Source of the DNA: Streptomyces sp. NBC_01237
GTDB lineage: Bacteria > Actinomycetota > Actinomycetes > Streptomycetales > Streptomycetaceae
Length of the DNA: 64,000 nucleotides
Direction: 5' to 3'
NCBI RefSeq assembly: GCF_035917275.1
Contig: NZ_CP108508.1
Coordinates: 4,774,001-4,838,000, forward strand
Within the stretch, counting starts at the first letter, position 1. Every line of letters starts with the position of its first letter. Positions 15,179 to 23,999 of the stretch are shown one piece after another. The translations under genes were made by a program, and so were the position numbers. Below the pieces are notes generated by a model. It was not told the origin of the DNA. It did no database searches and worked only from the letters and a program-made list of their open reading frames with translations.

Positions 15179-18100
15179 TCACGGGGCCGCGGCGTCGATC
15201 GCCTTCACGATCCGCTTGTCCGAGACCGGGAACGCCGTGCCCAGCGCGTGCGCGAAGTAGCTCACCCGCAGCTCCTCGATCATCCAGCGGATGTCCAGCA
15301 CCTCCTGCGGAACGGGCCTGCCCTGCGGCAGCTGTTCGAGCAGCCAGGCGTACTCGTCCGCCATCTCGTGCACCTTCTCCATGCGCGTGGTGTCGCGCTG
15401 GACGGCCGTCGGCATCTGCTGGAGCCGGCGGTCCACGGCGACCAGGTAACGCATGAGGTCGGGCAGTCTGCGCAGCCCGGTGGCGGTGACGAAACCGGGC
15501 GGCACGAGCCGGGCCAGCTGGTCGCGCACATCCGTGACGTTGTTGACCAGCGTCAGGCTGCTGGTGGACTTCAGCCGGCGCTCGCACGCCTGCCAGGCCG
15601 CCAGGATCTGCTGCACCTGGTCGATCGTGCGGACGGTCAGGTCCACCAGATCGGCGCGCACCTTGTCGAACAGCTTCCGGAACGCCTGCTCGTCCCAGGC
15701 CGGACCGCCGTGGGCGGCGATCAGCCGGTCCGCGGCGGCGGTCGCGCAGTCCTCGAAGAGTGCCTGTACGGAGCCGTGCGGATTGCGGGACAGGGCCAGC
15801 TTCTGCTGGTTGGTGAGCCGGTCCGAGGCGAACTTGGCCGGGTTCACCGGGATGTTCAGCAGGATCAGCTTCCGGGTGCCGCGCCACATCGCCTGCTGCT
15901 GCTCGGCCTCGGTGTCGAAGAGCCGGACGGCCACCGTGTCCCCCTGGTCGACCAGGGCCGGGTACGCCTTGACCGGCTGCCCGGCCCGCCGGGTCTCGAA
16001 GACACGGTCCAGCGTGCCGATCGTCCAGTCGGTGAGGCCGGAGCGCTCGATGGACTCCCCGGAGGGGCCCGCGGTCTCCGCCGCGGCCTTGGAGAGGGCC
16101 TGGCGGGCCTTGGGGCGCAGCTGGAGCTTCAGCGCCTCCAGGTCCTTGTCCTCGGCGACCTTGCGGCGCCGCTCGTCGACGATCCGGAACGTGATCTTCA
16201 GGTGATCCGGGACGCGGGTCAGGTCGAAGTCACCGGCCGTGACCGGGACGCCGACCATCCGCTGGAGCTCACGGGCCAGCGTGAACGGCAGCGGCTCCTG
16301 GAGGGGCACGGCCCGGTCCAGGAACTTGTCCGCGTAGTTCGGCGCGGGGACGTAGTGCCGGCGGATCGGCTTGGGCAGCGAGCGGATCAGCTCGGTGACC
16401 ACCTCCTCGCGCAGCCCCGGGATCTGCCAGTCGAAGCCCTCGGAGGTGACCTGGTTGAGGACCTGGAGCGGGATGTGGACGGTCACACCGTCGGCGTCGG
16501 CCCCGGGCTCGAACTGGTACGTCACCCGGAACTTGAGCTTCCCCTGTCGCCAGGAGTCCGGGTAGTCGTCCTTGGTGACGGCCCCGGCCTTCTCGTTGAT
16601 GAGCATCGAGCGCTCGAAGTCCAGCGCGTCCGGCTCGTCACGGCGCTTGTGCTTCCACCACGAGTCGAAGTGGGCTCCGGAGACGACGTGCTCCGGAATT
16701 CGCTGGTCGTAGAAGTCGAAGAGCGTCTCGTCGTCCACGAGGATGTCGCGACGCCGGGCGCGGTGCTCCAACTCCTCGACCTCGCCCAGGAGTTTGCGAT
16801 TGTCATGGAAGAACTGGTGGTGCGTGCGCCAGTCGCCCTCGACCAGGGCGTTGCGGATGAACAGATCCCGCGAGGTCTCCTGATCGATTCGGCCGAAATT
16901 GATCTTGCGCTGGGCGATGATCGGTACCCCGTAGAGGGTCACCCGCTCGAACGCCATCACCGCCGCCTGGTCCTTCTCCCAGTGCGGCTCGCTGTAGGTG
17001 CGCTTCAGCAGATGCTGGGCCAGCGGCTCGATCCACTCCGGCTCGACCCGGGCATTGACCCGCGCCCACAGCCGGGACGTCTCGACCAGCTCCGCCGACA
17101 TCACGAACCGGGGCTGCTTCTTGAAGAGGGCGGATCCGGGGAAGATCGCGAACTTGGCGCTCCGGGCGCCCAGGTACTCGTTCTTCTCCGTGTCCTTGAG
17201 CCCGATGTGCGACAGCAGCCCGGCCAGCAGCGAGGTGTGCACCGCCTGCTCGGGTGGGGCCGTGTCCGCCGCGGGCTCCTCCACCTGCATGCCCATCTGC
17301 TTCGCGACCGTGCGCAGCTGGGCGTAGATGTCCTGCCACTCACGGATGCGCAGGAAGTTCAGATACTCCTGCTTGCACATCCGGCGGAAGCTGGAGGAGC
17401 CGCGCTCCTTCTGCTGCTCGCGGATGTAGCGCCACAGATTCAGGAACGCCAGGAAGTCGGAGGTCTCGTCCCGGAACCGGGCGTGCTGCTGATCGGCCTG
17501 CGTCTGCTTCTCCGAAGGCCGCTCGCGCGGGTCCTGGATGGAGAGCGCGGCGGCGATCACCATGACCTCGCGGACACACCCGTTGCGCTCGGCCTCGATG
17601 ACCATGCGGGCCAGCCGCGGGTCGACGGGCAGCTGGGAGAGCTTGCGCCCCAGCTCCGTCAGCCTCTTCCTGGGGTCCTTCTCGTCGGGATCCAGCGCGC
17701 CCAGTTCCTGGAGCAGCTGAACACCGTCACGGATGTTGCGGTGGTCCGGCGGATCGATGAAGGGGAACTTCTCGATCTCGCCGAGGCCGGCCGCGGTCAT
17801 CTGGAGGATGACGGAGGCCAGGTTCGTCCGCAGGATCTCCGGGTCCGTGAACTCCGGGCGGGTCACGAAGTCGTCCTCGGAGTACAGCCGGATGCAGATG
17901 CCGTCCGACGTACGGCCGCAGCGCCCCTTGCGCTGATTGGCGCTGGCCTGGGAGATCCGCTCGATCGGCAGCCGCTGGACCTTCGTGCGGTGGCTGTAGC
18001 GGGAGATGCGGGCGTTGCCCGGGTCGATCACGTACTTGATGCCGGGGACGGTCAGGGAGGTCTCGGCGACGTTCGTCGCGAGGACGATCCGGCGGCCCGT

Positions 18101-19111
18101 GTGGCGCTGGAACACCCGGTGCTGCTCGGCGTGCGAGAGGCGCGCGTACAGGGGGAGCACCTCGGTGTGCCGGAGGTTGCGTTTGTTCAGCGCGTCCGCG
18201 GTGTCACGGATCTCCCGCTCGCCGGAGAGGAAGACCAGGACATCGCCGGGCCCCTCCGCGTGGAGCTCGTCGACGGCGTCGCAGATCGCGGTGATCTGGT
18301 CCCGGTCGGAGTCCTCGCTGTCCTCCTCCAGGAGCGGCCGGTAGCGCACCTCGACGGGATACGTACGCCCGCTGACCTCGACGATCGGCGCCTCGCCGAA
18401 GTGCTTGGCGAAGCGCTCGGGGTCGATGGTCGCGGAGGTGATGACGACCTTGAGGTCCGGGCGCCTGGGCAGCAGCCGGGCCAGATAGCCGAGCAGGAAG
18501 TCGATGTTCAGCGACCGCTCGTGGGCCTCGTCGATGATGATCGTGTCGTACGCGAGCAGCTCGCGGTCCGTCTGGATCTCCGCCAGCAGGATGCCGTCCG
18601 TCATCAGCTTCACGAAGGTCGACTCCGGGTTCACCTGGTCGGTGAAGCGGACCTTCCAGCCGACGGTCTCGCCGAGCGGGGTGTTCAGCTCCTCGGCGAC
18701 CCGCTCCGCGACCGTGCGCGCCGCGATCCGGCGCGGCTGGGTGTGCCCGATCATGCCCCGGACTCCGCGCCCCAGCTCCATACAGATCTTGGGGATCTGC
18801 GTGGTCTTGCCGGACCCGGTCTCACCGGCGACGATCACGACCTGGTGGTCGCGTATCGCCTCAAGGATCTCGTCCTTCTTCTGGCTGACCGGCAGCTGTT
18901 CCGGGTACGACAGGGCAGGCATCCGCGCGGCGCGCCCGGCGAGCCGCTCAGCTGCCTTCCCCGATTCGGCCGCGATCTCGTCCAGCACGGACTGTCGGGC
19001 CTCGGGCTTGCGGATGCGGCGCGCGCCTTCGAGGCGACGGCCGAGCCGGTGCGCGTCACGGAGGGAGAGCCGTCCGAGCTGGGACTGGAGATCGGCAAAG
19101 GAAGTAGACAT
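15179..19111 (-). CDS. hrpA: ATP-dependent RNA helicase HrpA (DEAH family)
   Basis: A 1310-residue DEAH-box helicase, normal length for HrpA. Domain order: short helical N-terminus; RecA1 with Walker A GETGSGKTT (96-104) and DEAH (194-197), SAT motif; RecA2 with QRKGRCGRTSDG; then the helicase-associated, OB-fold and long HrpA-specific C-terminal regions. In E. coli HrpA resolves stalled or collided ribosomes; the role in Streptomyces is inferred from that. The ATG at 19111 opens STSFADLQSQLGRLSL. It is a single gene, transcribed away from the secreted-protein gene at 19274. The equally long frame on the opposite strand is a GC artefact. Confidence 0.96.
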   Translation of the reverse strand: MSTSFADLQSQLGRLSLRDAHRLGRRLEGARRIRKPEARQSVLDEIAAESGKAAERLAGRAARMPALSYPEQLPVSQKKDEILEAIRDHQVVIVAGETGSGKTTQIPKICMELGRGVRGMIGHTQPRRIAARTVAERVAEELNTPLGETVGWKVRFTDQVNPESTFVKLMTDGILLAEIQTDRELLAYDTIIIDEAHERSLNIDFLLGYLARLLPRRPDLKVVITSATIDPERFAKHFGEAPIVEVSGRTYPVEVRYRPLLEEDSEDSDRDQITAICDAVDELHAEGPGDVLVFLSGEREIRDTADALNKRNLRHTEVLPLYARLSHAEQHRVFQRHTGRRIVLATNVAETSLTVPGIKYVIDPGNARISRYSHRTKVQRLPIERISQASANQRKGRCGRTSDGICIRLYSEDDFVTRPEFTDPEILRTNLASVILQMTAAGLGEIEKFPFIDPPDHRNIRDGVQLLQELGALDPDEKDPRKRLTELGRKLSQLPVDPRLARMVIEAERNGCVREVMVIAAALSIQDPRERPSEKQTQADQQHARFRDETSDFLAFLNLWRYIREQQKERGSSSFRRMCKQEYLNFLRIREWQDIYAQLRTVAKQMGMQVEEPAADTAPPEQAVHTSLLAGLLSHIGLKDTEKNEYLGARSAKFAIFPGSALFKKQPRFVMSAELVETSRLWARVNARVEPEWIEPLAQHLLKRTYSEPHWEKDQAAVMAFERVTLYGVPIIAQRKINFGRIDQETSRDLFIRNALVEGDWRTHHQFFHDNRKLLGEVEELEHRARRRDILVDDETLFDFYDQRIPEHVVSGAHFDSWWKHKRRDEPDALDFERSMLINEKAGAVTKDDYPDSWRQGKLKFRVTYQFEPGADADGVTVHIPLQVLNQVTSEGFDWQIPGLREEVVTELIRSLPKPIRRHYVPAPNYADKFLDRAVPLQEPLPFTLARELQRMVGVPVTAGDFDLTRVPDHLKITFRIVDERRRKVAEDKDLEALKLQLRPKARQALSKAAAETAGPSGESIERSGLTDWTIGTLDRVFETRRAGQPVKAYPALVDQGDTVAVRLFDTEAEQQQAMWRGTRKLILLNIPVNPAKFASDRLTNQQKLALSRNPHGSVQALFEDCATAAADRLIAAHGGPAWDEQAFRKLFDKVRADLVDLTVRTIDQVQQILAAWQACERRLKSTSSLTLVNNVTDVRDQLARLVPPGFVTATGLRRLPDLMRYLVAVDRRLQQMPTAVQRDTTRMEKVHEMADEYAWLLEQLPQGRPVPQEVLDIRWMIEELRVSYFAHALGTAFPVSDKRIVKAIDAAAP

Positions 19112-19273
19112 ACGGGTCCCAGGATCTCACCCGCGCCCAAGGAGTGGCGAACGCATTTCGCGCGGGCTGCGTCACCTTCCCGGTGACCGCGGGAGCGGAC
19201 GCGGTCACGGCACGTACCATTTCGGGCAACTGAACGCGTGTGCCCCGCAGGATTCCCCAGGAAGGCCGTCCCC

Positions 19274-19762
19274 GTGTCCCGTACGCAGTGGTGCTGCCTG
19301 GCGGCGGTGCTCGCGGTCGTCATGGGGCTGTTCTGCGGACCGGCGGCGACGGTGACCGGAGCGCACGGGACCCAGACTCACGAGACCTCGGCGCAAGGGA
19401 CCTCGACTCACGGGACCTCGACGCAAGGGACCGGAGCGCAAGGGGCCCCGGCGTACGGTGCCCCGGCGCGCGGGTCGGCGGTTGTGAGCGCCCCGGCCGT
19501 CTCGGCAGCCGTCCCCTCCGTCGACGAGGAGCGGCGCGGCAGCGGCATCCCGGGCTGCGGCAAGAAGCGCGGCCACGACGGCACCGAACCCGCCGTCCCG
19601 GCCCGGACCCGCACGGCGCACGACCAGGCGCCCGGCCTGGTCCACTGGGGCCTCCCCGCGGCCGTGGGCCAGGAACCGCCCCGGTCGCTCGTACGGATAC
19701 GCCCGCACGCCCCCGCACCGGCCACGCCCACCCCGGTCGAACTCTCCGTGCTGAGGGTGTAG
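19274..19762 (+). CDS. Secreted low-complexity protein upstream of dsbA-like gene
   Basis: A 162-residue protein with an N-terminal signal peptide (VSRTQWCCLAAVLAVVMGLF, cleavage near ATVTGAHG). The mature start has a Gly/Thr/Ser/Ala repeat with drifting units GTSTHGTSTQGTGAQG (about residues 30-55), encoded by 15-bp DNA repeats at about 19380-19445. A short GIPGCGKKRG motif follows. I recognise no domain. GTG at 19274 is chosen because AGGAAGG lies 8 bases upstream. It is followed within 62 bases by a thiol-disulfide oxidoreductase gene, so it may share its transcript, though only one Cys remains after signal removal. Confidence 0.7.
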   Translation: MSRTQWCCLAAVLAVVMGLFCGPAATVTGAHGTQTHETSAQGTSTHGTSTQGTGAQGAPAYGAPARGSAVVSAPAVSAAVPSVDEERRGSGIPGCGKKRGHDGTEPAVPARTRTAHDQAPGLVHWGLPAAVGQEPPRSLVRIRPHAPAPATPTPVELSVLRV

Positions 19763-19824
19763 CAGCCCCCGCTGCCCCGCCCCACCCTGCCCTTTTCTCC
19801 CGCACCACCAGCACGGAGTGCCGC

Positions 19825-20640
19825 ATGCCCACGCCCACATCCCCGTCGAAGAACTCCGCCTCCTCTTCCTCCTCCGCCAAGAAGCCGCTGCTGTACGGAG
19901 CCGTCGTCGTCCTCGCCGCCGGGCTCCTCGGTTTCGTCTCCTACCGGGCGACCGCCCCCGACTCCGGATCCGGCTCGGTGGAAACCTCCGGCGCCTCCGC
20001 ACCGGCCGCCGAGGTGTCCACCGACCCGGAGGAGGGCGTCTACCCCGAACTGGCCGGGCTCGCCCGCCGCGACGCCGGTGACAAGCTGGCCCAGGGCCGC
20101 GCGGACGCCCCCGTCGTGCTCATCGAGTACGCCGACTTCAAGTGCGGCTACTGCGGGAAGTTCGCCCGTGACACCGAGCCCGAGCTGATCGAGAAGTACG
20201 TCGGGAACGGCACCCTGCGCATCGAGTGGCGCAACTTCCCGATCTTCGGCGAGGAGTCCGAGGCCGCCGCCCGCGCCGCCTGGGCCGCCGGGCAGCAGAA
20301 CCGCTTCTGGCAGTTCCACGAGGCCGCGTACGCCGAGGGAGCCAAGGAGAAGGGCTTCGGCAAGGACCGGCTCAAGGCGCTCGCCCAGCAGGCCGGGGTG
20401 AAGGACGTCGACCGGTTCATGACCGACCTGGACGGCTCCGCGGCCCGCGCCGCGGTCAGCAAGGACCAGGAGCAGGGGTACGGCATCGGCGCCACCTCCA
20501 CCCCCTCGTTCCTGATCAACGGCCGCCCGATCGCCGGAGCCCAGCCGATGGAGACCTTCACGCAGGCCATCGAGGCGGCGGCCGAGAAGGCGAAGAGCAC
20601 GGGCCCCGGCACCGGCAACGCGGGGAACTCGGCGAAGTGA
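19825..20640 (+). CDS. Membrane-anchored DsbA-family thioredoxin-fold protein
   Basis: A 271-residue protein with one N-terminal membrane anchor (residues 21-41) and an extracytoplasmic thioredoxin/DsbA domain (about 90-260). The active site is FKCGYCGKF (Cys107, Cys110). The cis-Pro loop appears as ATSTPSFLINGRPI. It probably oxidises or shuttles thiols in secreted proteins. The ATG at 19825 has GGAG upstream. Its TGA overlaps the GTG of the next gene (GTGA), so the CcdA-like membrane partner is translationally coupled. CcdA-type proteins pass electrons to such anchored thioredoxins, so the pair could equally be reducing. Confidence 0.92.
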   Translation: MPTPTSPSKNSASSSSSAKKPLLYGAVVVLAAGLLGFVSYRATAPDSGSGSVETSGASAPAAEVSTDPEEGVYPELAGLARRDAGDKLAQGRADAPVVLIEYADFKCGYCGKFARDTEPELIEKYVGNGTLRIEWRNFPIFGEESEAAARAAWAAGQQNRFWQFHEAAYAEGAKEKGFGKDRLKALAQQAGVKDVDRFMTDLDGSAARAAVSKDQEQGYGIGATSTPSFLINGRPIAGAQPMETFTQAIEAAAEKAKSTGPGTGNAGNSAK

Positions 20641-21512
20641 CGGCGGACATCGGCTACTTCGCGGCCTTCCTCGGCGGACTGCTGGCCCTGGTCAGCCCAT
20701 GCAGCGCCCTGCTGCTCCCGGCCTTCTTCGCGTACTCCATCGACTCCACCTCGCGCCTGCTGGCCCGTACCGGCATCTTCTACGCCGGTCTGGCCACCAC
20801 CCTCGTCCCGCTGGGCGCCGCCGGGTCGTACGCGGGCCGGCTCTTCTACAGCCACCGCGACGCCCTGGTGACGGGCGCGGGCTGGCTGATCATCGGGCTC
20901 GGCGTCGCGCAGATCGTCGGCCTGGGCTTCGCCTCGCGGCGGATCGCGGCCCTCAGCGGCCGCATCCGCCCCACGACCGCGTTCTCGGTCTACGCCCTGG
21001 GCGCGGTGTACGGCCTGGCCGGTTTCTGCGCGGGTCCGATCCTGGGCAGTGTCCTCACGGTGGCGGCCGTCAGCGGCAGCCCGGTCTACGGCGGGCTGCT
21101 GCTCGCCGTCTACGCGCTGGGCATGGCCGTACCGCTGTTCGTGCTGGCGCTGCTGTGGGAACGCTTCGACCTCGGCCGCCGCGCCTGGCTGCGCGGCCGT
21201 ACCTTCCGGCTCGGCCGCTTCGAGCTGCACACCACGTCGCTGCTCTCGGGGCTGTTCTTCATCGGCCTCGGGGCGCTGTTCCTCATCTACGACGGGACGA
21301 CCGCGCTGCCCGGACTGCTGGACGTGGACGACTCGTTCGCGGTCGAGCAGTGGGCGCAGCGCCTCGGGGAACGCGTCCCGGACGTGGCGCTGCTGGGGTC
21401 CGTGGTGGCTCTGGTGGTGCTGGTTCTGGGGGTGCGGGCCTGGCGTCGGCGGGACGCCGCGGCACCGGAGCAGGCAGGGGCACCGGAGCAGAAGGAAAGG
21501 GAAGACGCCTGA
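20637..21512 (+). CDS. CcdA-type cytochrome c biogenesis/thiol transport membrane protein
   Basis: A 291-residue polytopic membrane protein with six to seven hydrophobic segments. The first is FLGGLLALVSPCSALLLPAF, holding the conserved Pro-Cys of the DsbD/CcdA family; the second redox Cys lies in LAGFCAGPILGS. CcdA moves reducing equivalents from cytoplasmic thioredoxin across the membrane. The GTG start overlaps the stop of the DsbA-like gene by 4 bases. A low-complexity tail (APEQAGAPEQ) ends the protein. A perfect terminator shared with the tRNA cluster follows. Confidence 0.9.
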   Translation: MTADIGYFAAFLGGLLALVSPCSALLLPAFFAYSIDSTSRLLARTGIFYAGLATTLVPLGAAGSYAGRLFYSHRDALVTGAGWLIIGLGVAQIVGLGFASRRIAALSGRIRPTTAFSVYALGAVYGLAGFCAGPILGSVLTVAAVSGSPVYGGLLLAVYALGMAVPLFVLALLWERFDLGRRAWLRGRTFRLGRFELHTTSLLSGLFFIGLGALFLIYDGTTALPGLLDVDDSFAVEQWAQRLGERVPDVALLGSVVALVVLVLGVRAWRRRDAAAPEQAGAPEQKEREDA

Positions 21513-21517
21513 CACGG

Positions 21518-21548
21518 CGAAGGCCCCGTCCACCGGACGGGGCCTTCG
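21518..21548. terminator. Bidirectional terminator between ccdA-like gene and tRNA-Phe
   Basis: A perfect 14-bp stem (21518-21531 with 21535-21548), 3-base loop. It serves the plus-strand operon and the minus-strand tRNA cluster. Confidence 0.92.
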
Positions 21549-21553
21549 GGTGG

Positions 21554-21627
21554 TGGCTGGGGCCGGGATCGAACCGGCGACCTATCGCTTTTCAGGCGAT
21601 CGCTCGTACCAACTGAGCTACCCAGCC
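21554..21627 (-). tRNA. tRNA-Phe (GAA)
   Basis: 74 bases, acceptor GGCTGGG/CCCAGCC, anticodon loop CTGAAAA (GAA), T-loop TTCGATC. Last gene of the Glu-Asp-Phe cluster; terminator follows 5 bases later. Confidence 0.97.
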
Positions 21628-21649
21628 ACGCAGCACACAAGGGCTGCAG

Positions 21650-21724
21650 CGGTCCTGACGGGATTTGAACCCGCGGCCTCCACCTTGACAGGGTGGCGAG
21701 CACTCCAAACTGCTCCACAGGACC
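21650..21724 (-). tRNA. tRNA-Asp (GUC), second copy
   Basis: 75 bases, same sequence as the gene at 14965 with anticodon loop CTGTCAA. Middle gene of the cluster. Confidence 0.97.
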
Positions 21725-21762
21725 AAGCAATGTGCGAGACGAGTCTCGCACACAGTAAAGCG

Positions 21763-21835
21763 TGCCCCCAACGGGATTCGAACCCGTGCTACCGCCTTGA
21801 AAGGGCGGCGTCCTGGGCCACTAGACGATGAGGGC
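21763..21835 (-). tRNA. tRNA-Glu (UUC)
   Basis: 73 bases, acceptor GCCCTCA/TGGGGGC (one G-U pair), anticodon loop CTTTCAA (TTC). First gene of the minus-strand cluster. Confidence 0.97.
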
Positions 21836-21916
21836 TAATTGGCCCACCTGTTCGCTTTGCAGCGCGTCGGGGACGTGAGAAGCATATGGGATGCGGGGAG
21901 CTATCGCCAAAACGGT

Positions 21917-23536
21917 TTACGGGGAGGTCGCGGCGGGCGTCGGCGGGGGCGAGGCGTTCTTCAGATTCTCCTCCGGCAGATGGCGGCTGACCTCGGCCGT
22001 CGTCAGGCCCAGACCGCCCAGCGTGATCTCGTCCCAGGCCTGTAGACGGCGGGTGGCCCGGTCCAGATAGAGCACCGAGGCACGCACCTTCTCGGGCTTC
22101 TCGTTCTGCACGGCGCGCAGCCCGCCGCCGCCCGTGGAGCCCTCGACCTTCAGCCGCGTACCGAGCTTCAGGAGTTCGTTCACCCGGTGGTGCACATGCC
22201 CGGCGAGGACGAGCGGGACCGTGCCGTCGGTCTCCCGGGCTGCGTTCGGGTCGTGGGCGACCGCGATGTCCACCGGGGTGCCGGCCCGTTTCTGGCCGCG
22301 GATCGCCGAGGCGAGCCGCGCGCCCGCCGCCTGTTCGGCCGCCCGGCCCTCGGCTGGGATCGAGCGGTCCGGGGTGAACTGGGGGTCGCCCGTGCCGGCG
22401 ATCCGCAGTCCGGCCACGCTCACCGCGCTGCCCTCGTCCAGGACGTGCACGTTCTCGAAGCCCTTCAGATACTGCTGGGTGACCGGGGAGTCGTGGTTGC
22501 CGCGGACCCAGACGTAGGGCGCGCCGAGATCGCGGATCGGGTCCAGGAAGCCGTTCTCGGCGGCGCTGCCGTGGTCCATGGTGTCGCCGGAGTCGATGAT
22601 CACGCCGATCTCGTACTGCTCGACGAGCGAGCCGATGATGTGCCAGGCCGCGGGGTTGAGGTGGACGTCGGAGACGTGCAGGACGCGGATGGTGCCGGGG
22701 TCGGGGCGGTAGACGGGGAGCGTGGACGTGGCGTCGTACAGCTTGGTGACGTTGGTGACGAGCCGGGCCAGTTCCTGCTGGTAGACGTCGAACTCGGTGA
22801 CGATCGAGCGGGCGTCGCCGACGACGGACGGGGCGCTGGACAGCAGCCCCGAGAACCGGGGCTCCAGGACGGACTTCGGGTTCCAGGTGGCGTACGCGCT
22901 GACGCCGGACGCGGCCAGGAGCGTCAGCGCGAGCCCTCCGGCGGCCATGGCGCGGCGCGGGCGGCGGTAGACGGCGAGGCCGAGCGCGGTGGCACCGGAG
23001 ACGACGGCCACACAGGACCGCACGGCCAGGTCACGGGTGCCGGTGGCGACGTCCCGGGTGACCTGGTCCTGGAGGCCGGAGAACTGTTCGGGGTGATCGA
23101 CCAGGGTCTGCGAGCGGGCCGGGTCGAGGCGGTCGACATCGACGTCGAGACGCAGCGGCGCGACGTGCGAGTTCAGCTCCAGGGCGCCGAGCGGGGACAC
23201 ATTGATCCTGCTGCCGCCGGTGAGGGAGGGGCGCAGGGTCATGTTCGTGTCCATGGGGCCGACCGGCGTACGGACGCTGCCCACGGCCAGCAGCCCCAGC
23301 CAGGCCCCCAGCACGACGACGGCGAGCAGGCCCAGCGCGCGGAGGTACGGGTTCGGGGCGGCGGCGAGGGGGCCGGTGGGGAGGCCGGGACGCTCGGGCG
23401 GGCCGAGGCGTCTGCGCAGCGGGTTGCGGAAGGGGCTGCGGAGGGCGTTGCGGAAGGAGTTGCGGGGGTGCGGGCGCTTGGTTCGGGAGCGGTGCCGGGT
23501 GCGGTCGACTGCGGCACGGAACGGGTCGCGGGCCAT
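21917..23536 (-). CDS. Membrane-anchored metallophosphoesterase
   Basis: A 539-residue protein. An Arg-rich cytoplasmic N-terminus (residues 1-60) leads to membrane segments (about 69-90 and two more around 175-225). The C-terminal half carries a calcineurin-like phosphoesterase domain: HVSDVHLNP, DSGDTMDHG, VRGNHDS and AGHVHHR, a complete metal-binding set. The substrate is unknown. The start at 23536 (MARDPFRAAVDRTRHRS) is preferred to longer in-frame starts, which would overlap the divergent zincin gene. It faces away from that gene, with a 121-base shared upstream region. Confidence 0.85.
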   Translation of the reverse strand: MARDPFRAAVDRTRHRSRTKRPHPRNSFRNALRSPFRNPLRRRLGPPERPGLPTGPLAAAPNPYLRALGLLAVVVLGAWLGLLAVGSVRTPVGPMDTNMTLRPSLTGGSRINVSPLGALELNSHVAPLRLDVDVDRLDPARSQTLVDHPEQFSGLQDQVTRDVATGTRDLAVRSCVAVVSGATALGLAVYRRPRRAMAAGGLALTLLAASGVSAYATWNPKSVLEPRFSGLLSSAPSVVGDARSIVTEFDVYQQELARLVTNVTKLYDATSTLPVYRPDPGTIRVLHVSDVHLNPAAWHIIGSLVEQYEIGVIIDSGDTMDHGSAAENGFLDPIRDLGAPYVWVRGNHDSPVTQQYLKGFENVHVLDEGSAVSVAGLRIAGTGDPQFTPDRSIPAEGRAAEQAAGARLASAIRGQKRAGTPVDIAVAHDPNAARETDGTVPLVLAGHVHHRVNELLKLGTRLKVEGSTGGGGLRAVQNEKPEKVRASVLYLDRATRRLQAWDEITLGGLGLTTAEVSRHLPEENLKNASPPPTPAATSP

Positions 23537-23657
23537 TGGGCCCGTATGCCCCGATACGGCCCCCGGCATGCGGGGGCACTGTGCCGGGACCCCGGCCCGG
23601 ACCGGCGGAGCCCGCCCGTTCAGGCCGGTCGTACGTGACAATGGCGGGGTGCTGGAG

Positions 23658-23999
23658 ATGACGCGGGAGCAGTTCGAAGAGCTGGTGAGCCAGGCTCTTG
23701 ACCGGATTCCGCCGGAGCTGACGCGGCTGATGGACAACGTCGCGGTGTTCGTCGAGGACGAACCGGCCCCCGGCGACCCCGAGCTGCTCGGGCTGTACGA
23801 GGGAACGCCGCTCACCGACCGCGGCGAGTGGTACGCGGGCGTGCTGCCGGACCGGATCACCATCTACCGGGGTCCGACGCTGCGGATGTGCGAGTCGCAC
23901 GAGGACGTCGTCGCCGAGACGGAGATCACCGTGGTCCATGAGATCGCCCACCACTTCGGCATCGACGACGAGCGGCTGCACGCGCTGGGGTACGGGTGA
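23658..23999 (+). CDS. Zincin-like metallopeptidase family protein
   Basis: A 113-residue small metallopeptidase of the type common in actinobacteria. The zinc site is VVHEIAHHFGIDD (HExxHxxGxxD). Earlier conserved pieces are RIPPELTRLMDNVAVFVED and LPDRITIYRGP. Substrate unknown. ATG at 23658 has a GGCGGGG stretch 8 bases upstream; a GTG at 23649 is an alternative. Its TGA overlaps the GTG of the first crcB by 4 bases, so it is coupled to the fluoride channel genes. Confidence 0.85.
   Translation: MTREQFEELVSQALDRIPPELTRLMDNVAVFVEDEPAPGDPELLGLYEGTPLTDRGEWYAGVLPDRITIYRGPTLRMCESHEDVVAETEITVVHEIAHHFGIDDERLHALGYG

Noticed and set aside
15248..19186. A 1312-codon open frame on the plus strand opposite hrpA
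   Set aside because: It mirrors the hrpA coding strand; the translation is rich in Leu, Val, Arg, Gly and Asp without domains, a common effect of GC-rich third positions.
23580..23657. Fluoride riboswitch before the crcB genes
   Set aside because: The conserved crcB-motif pieces are not present upstream of the zincin or either crcB gene.
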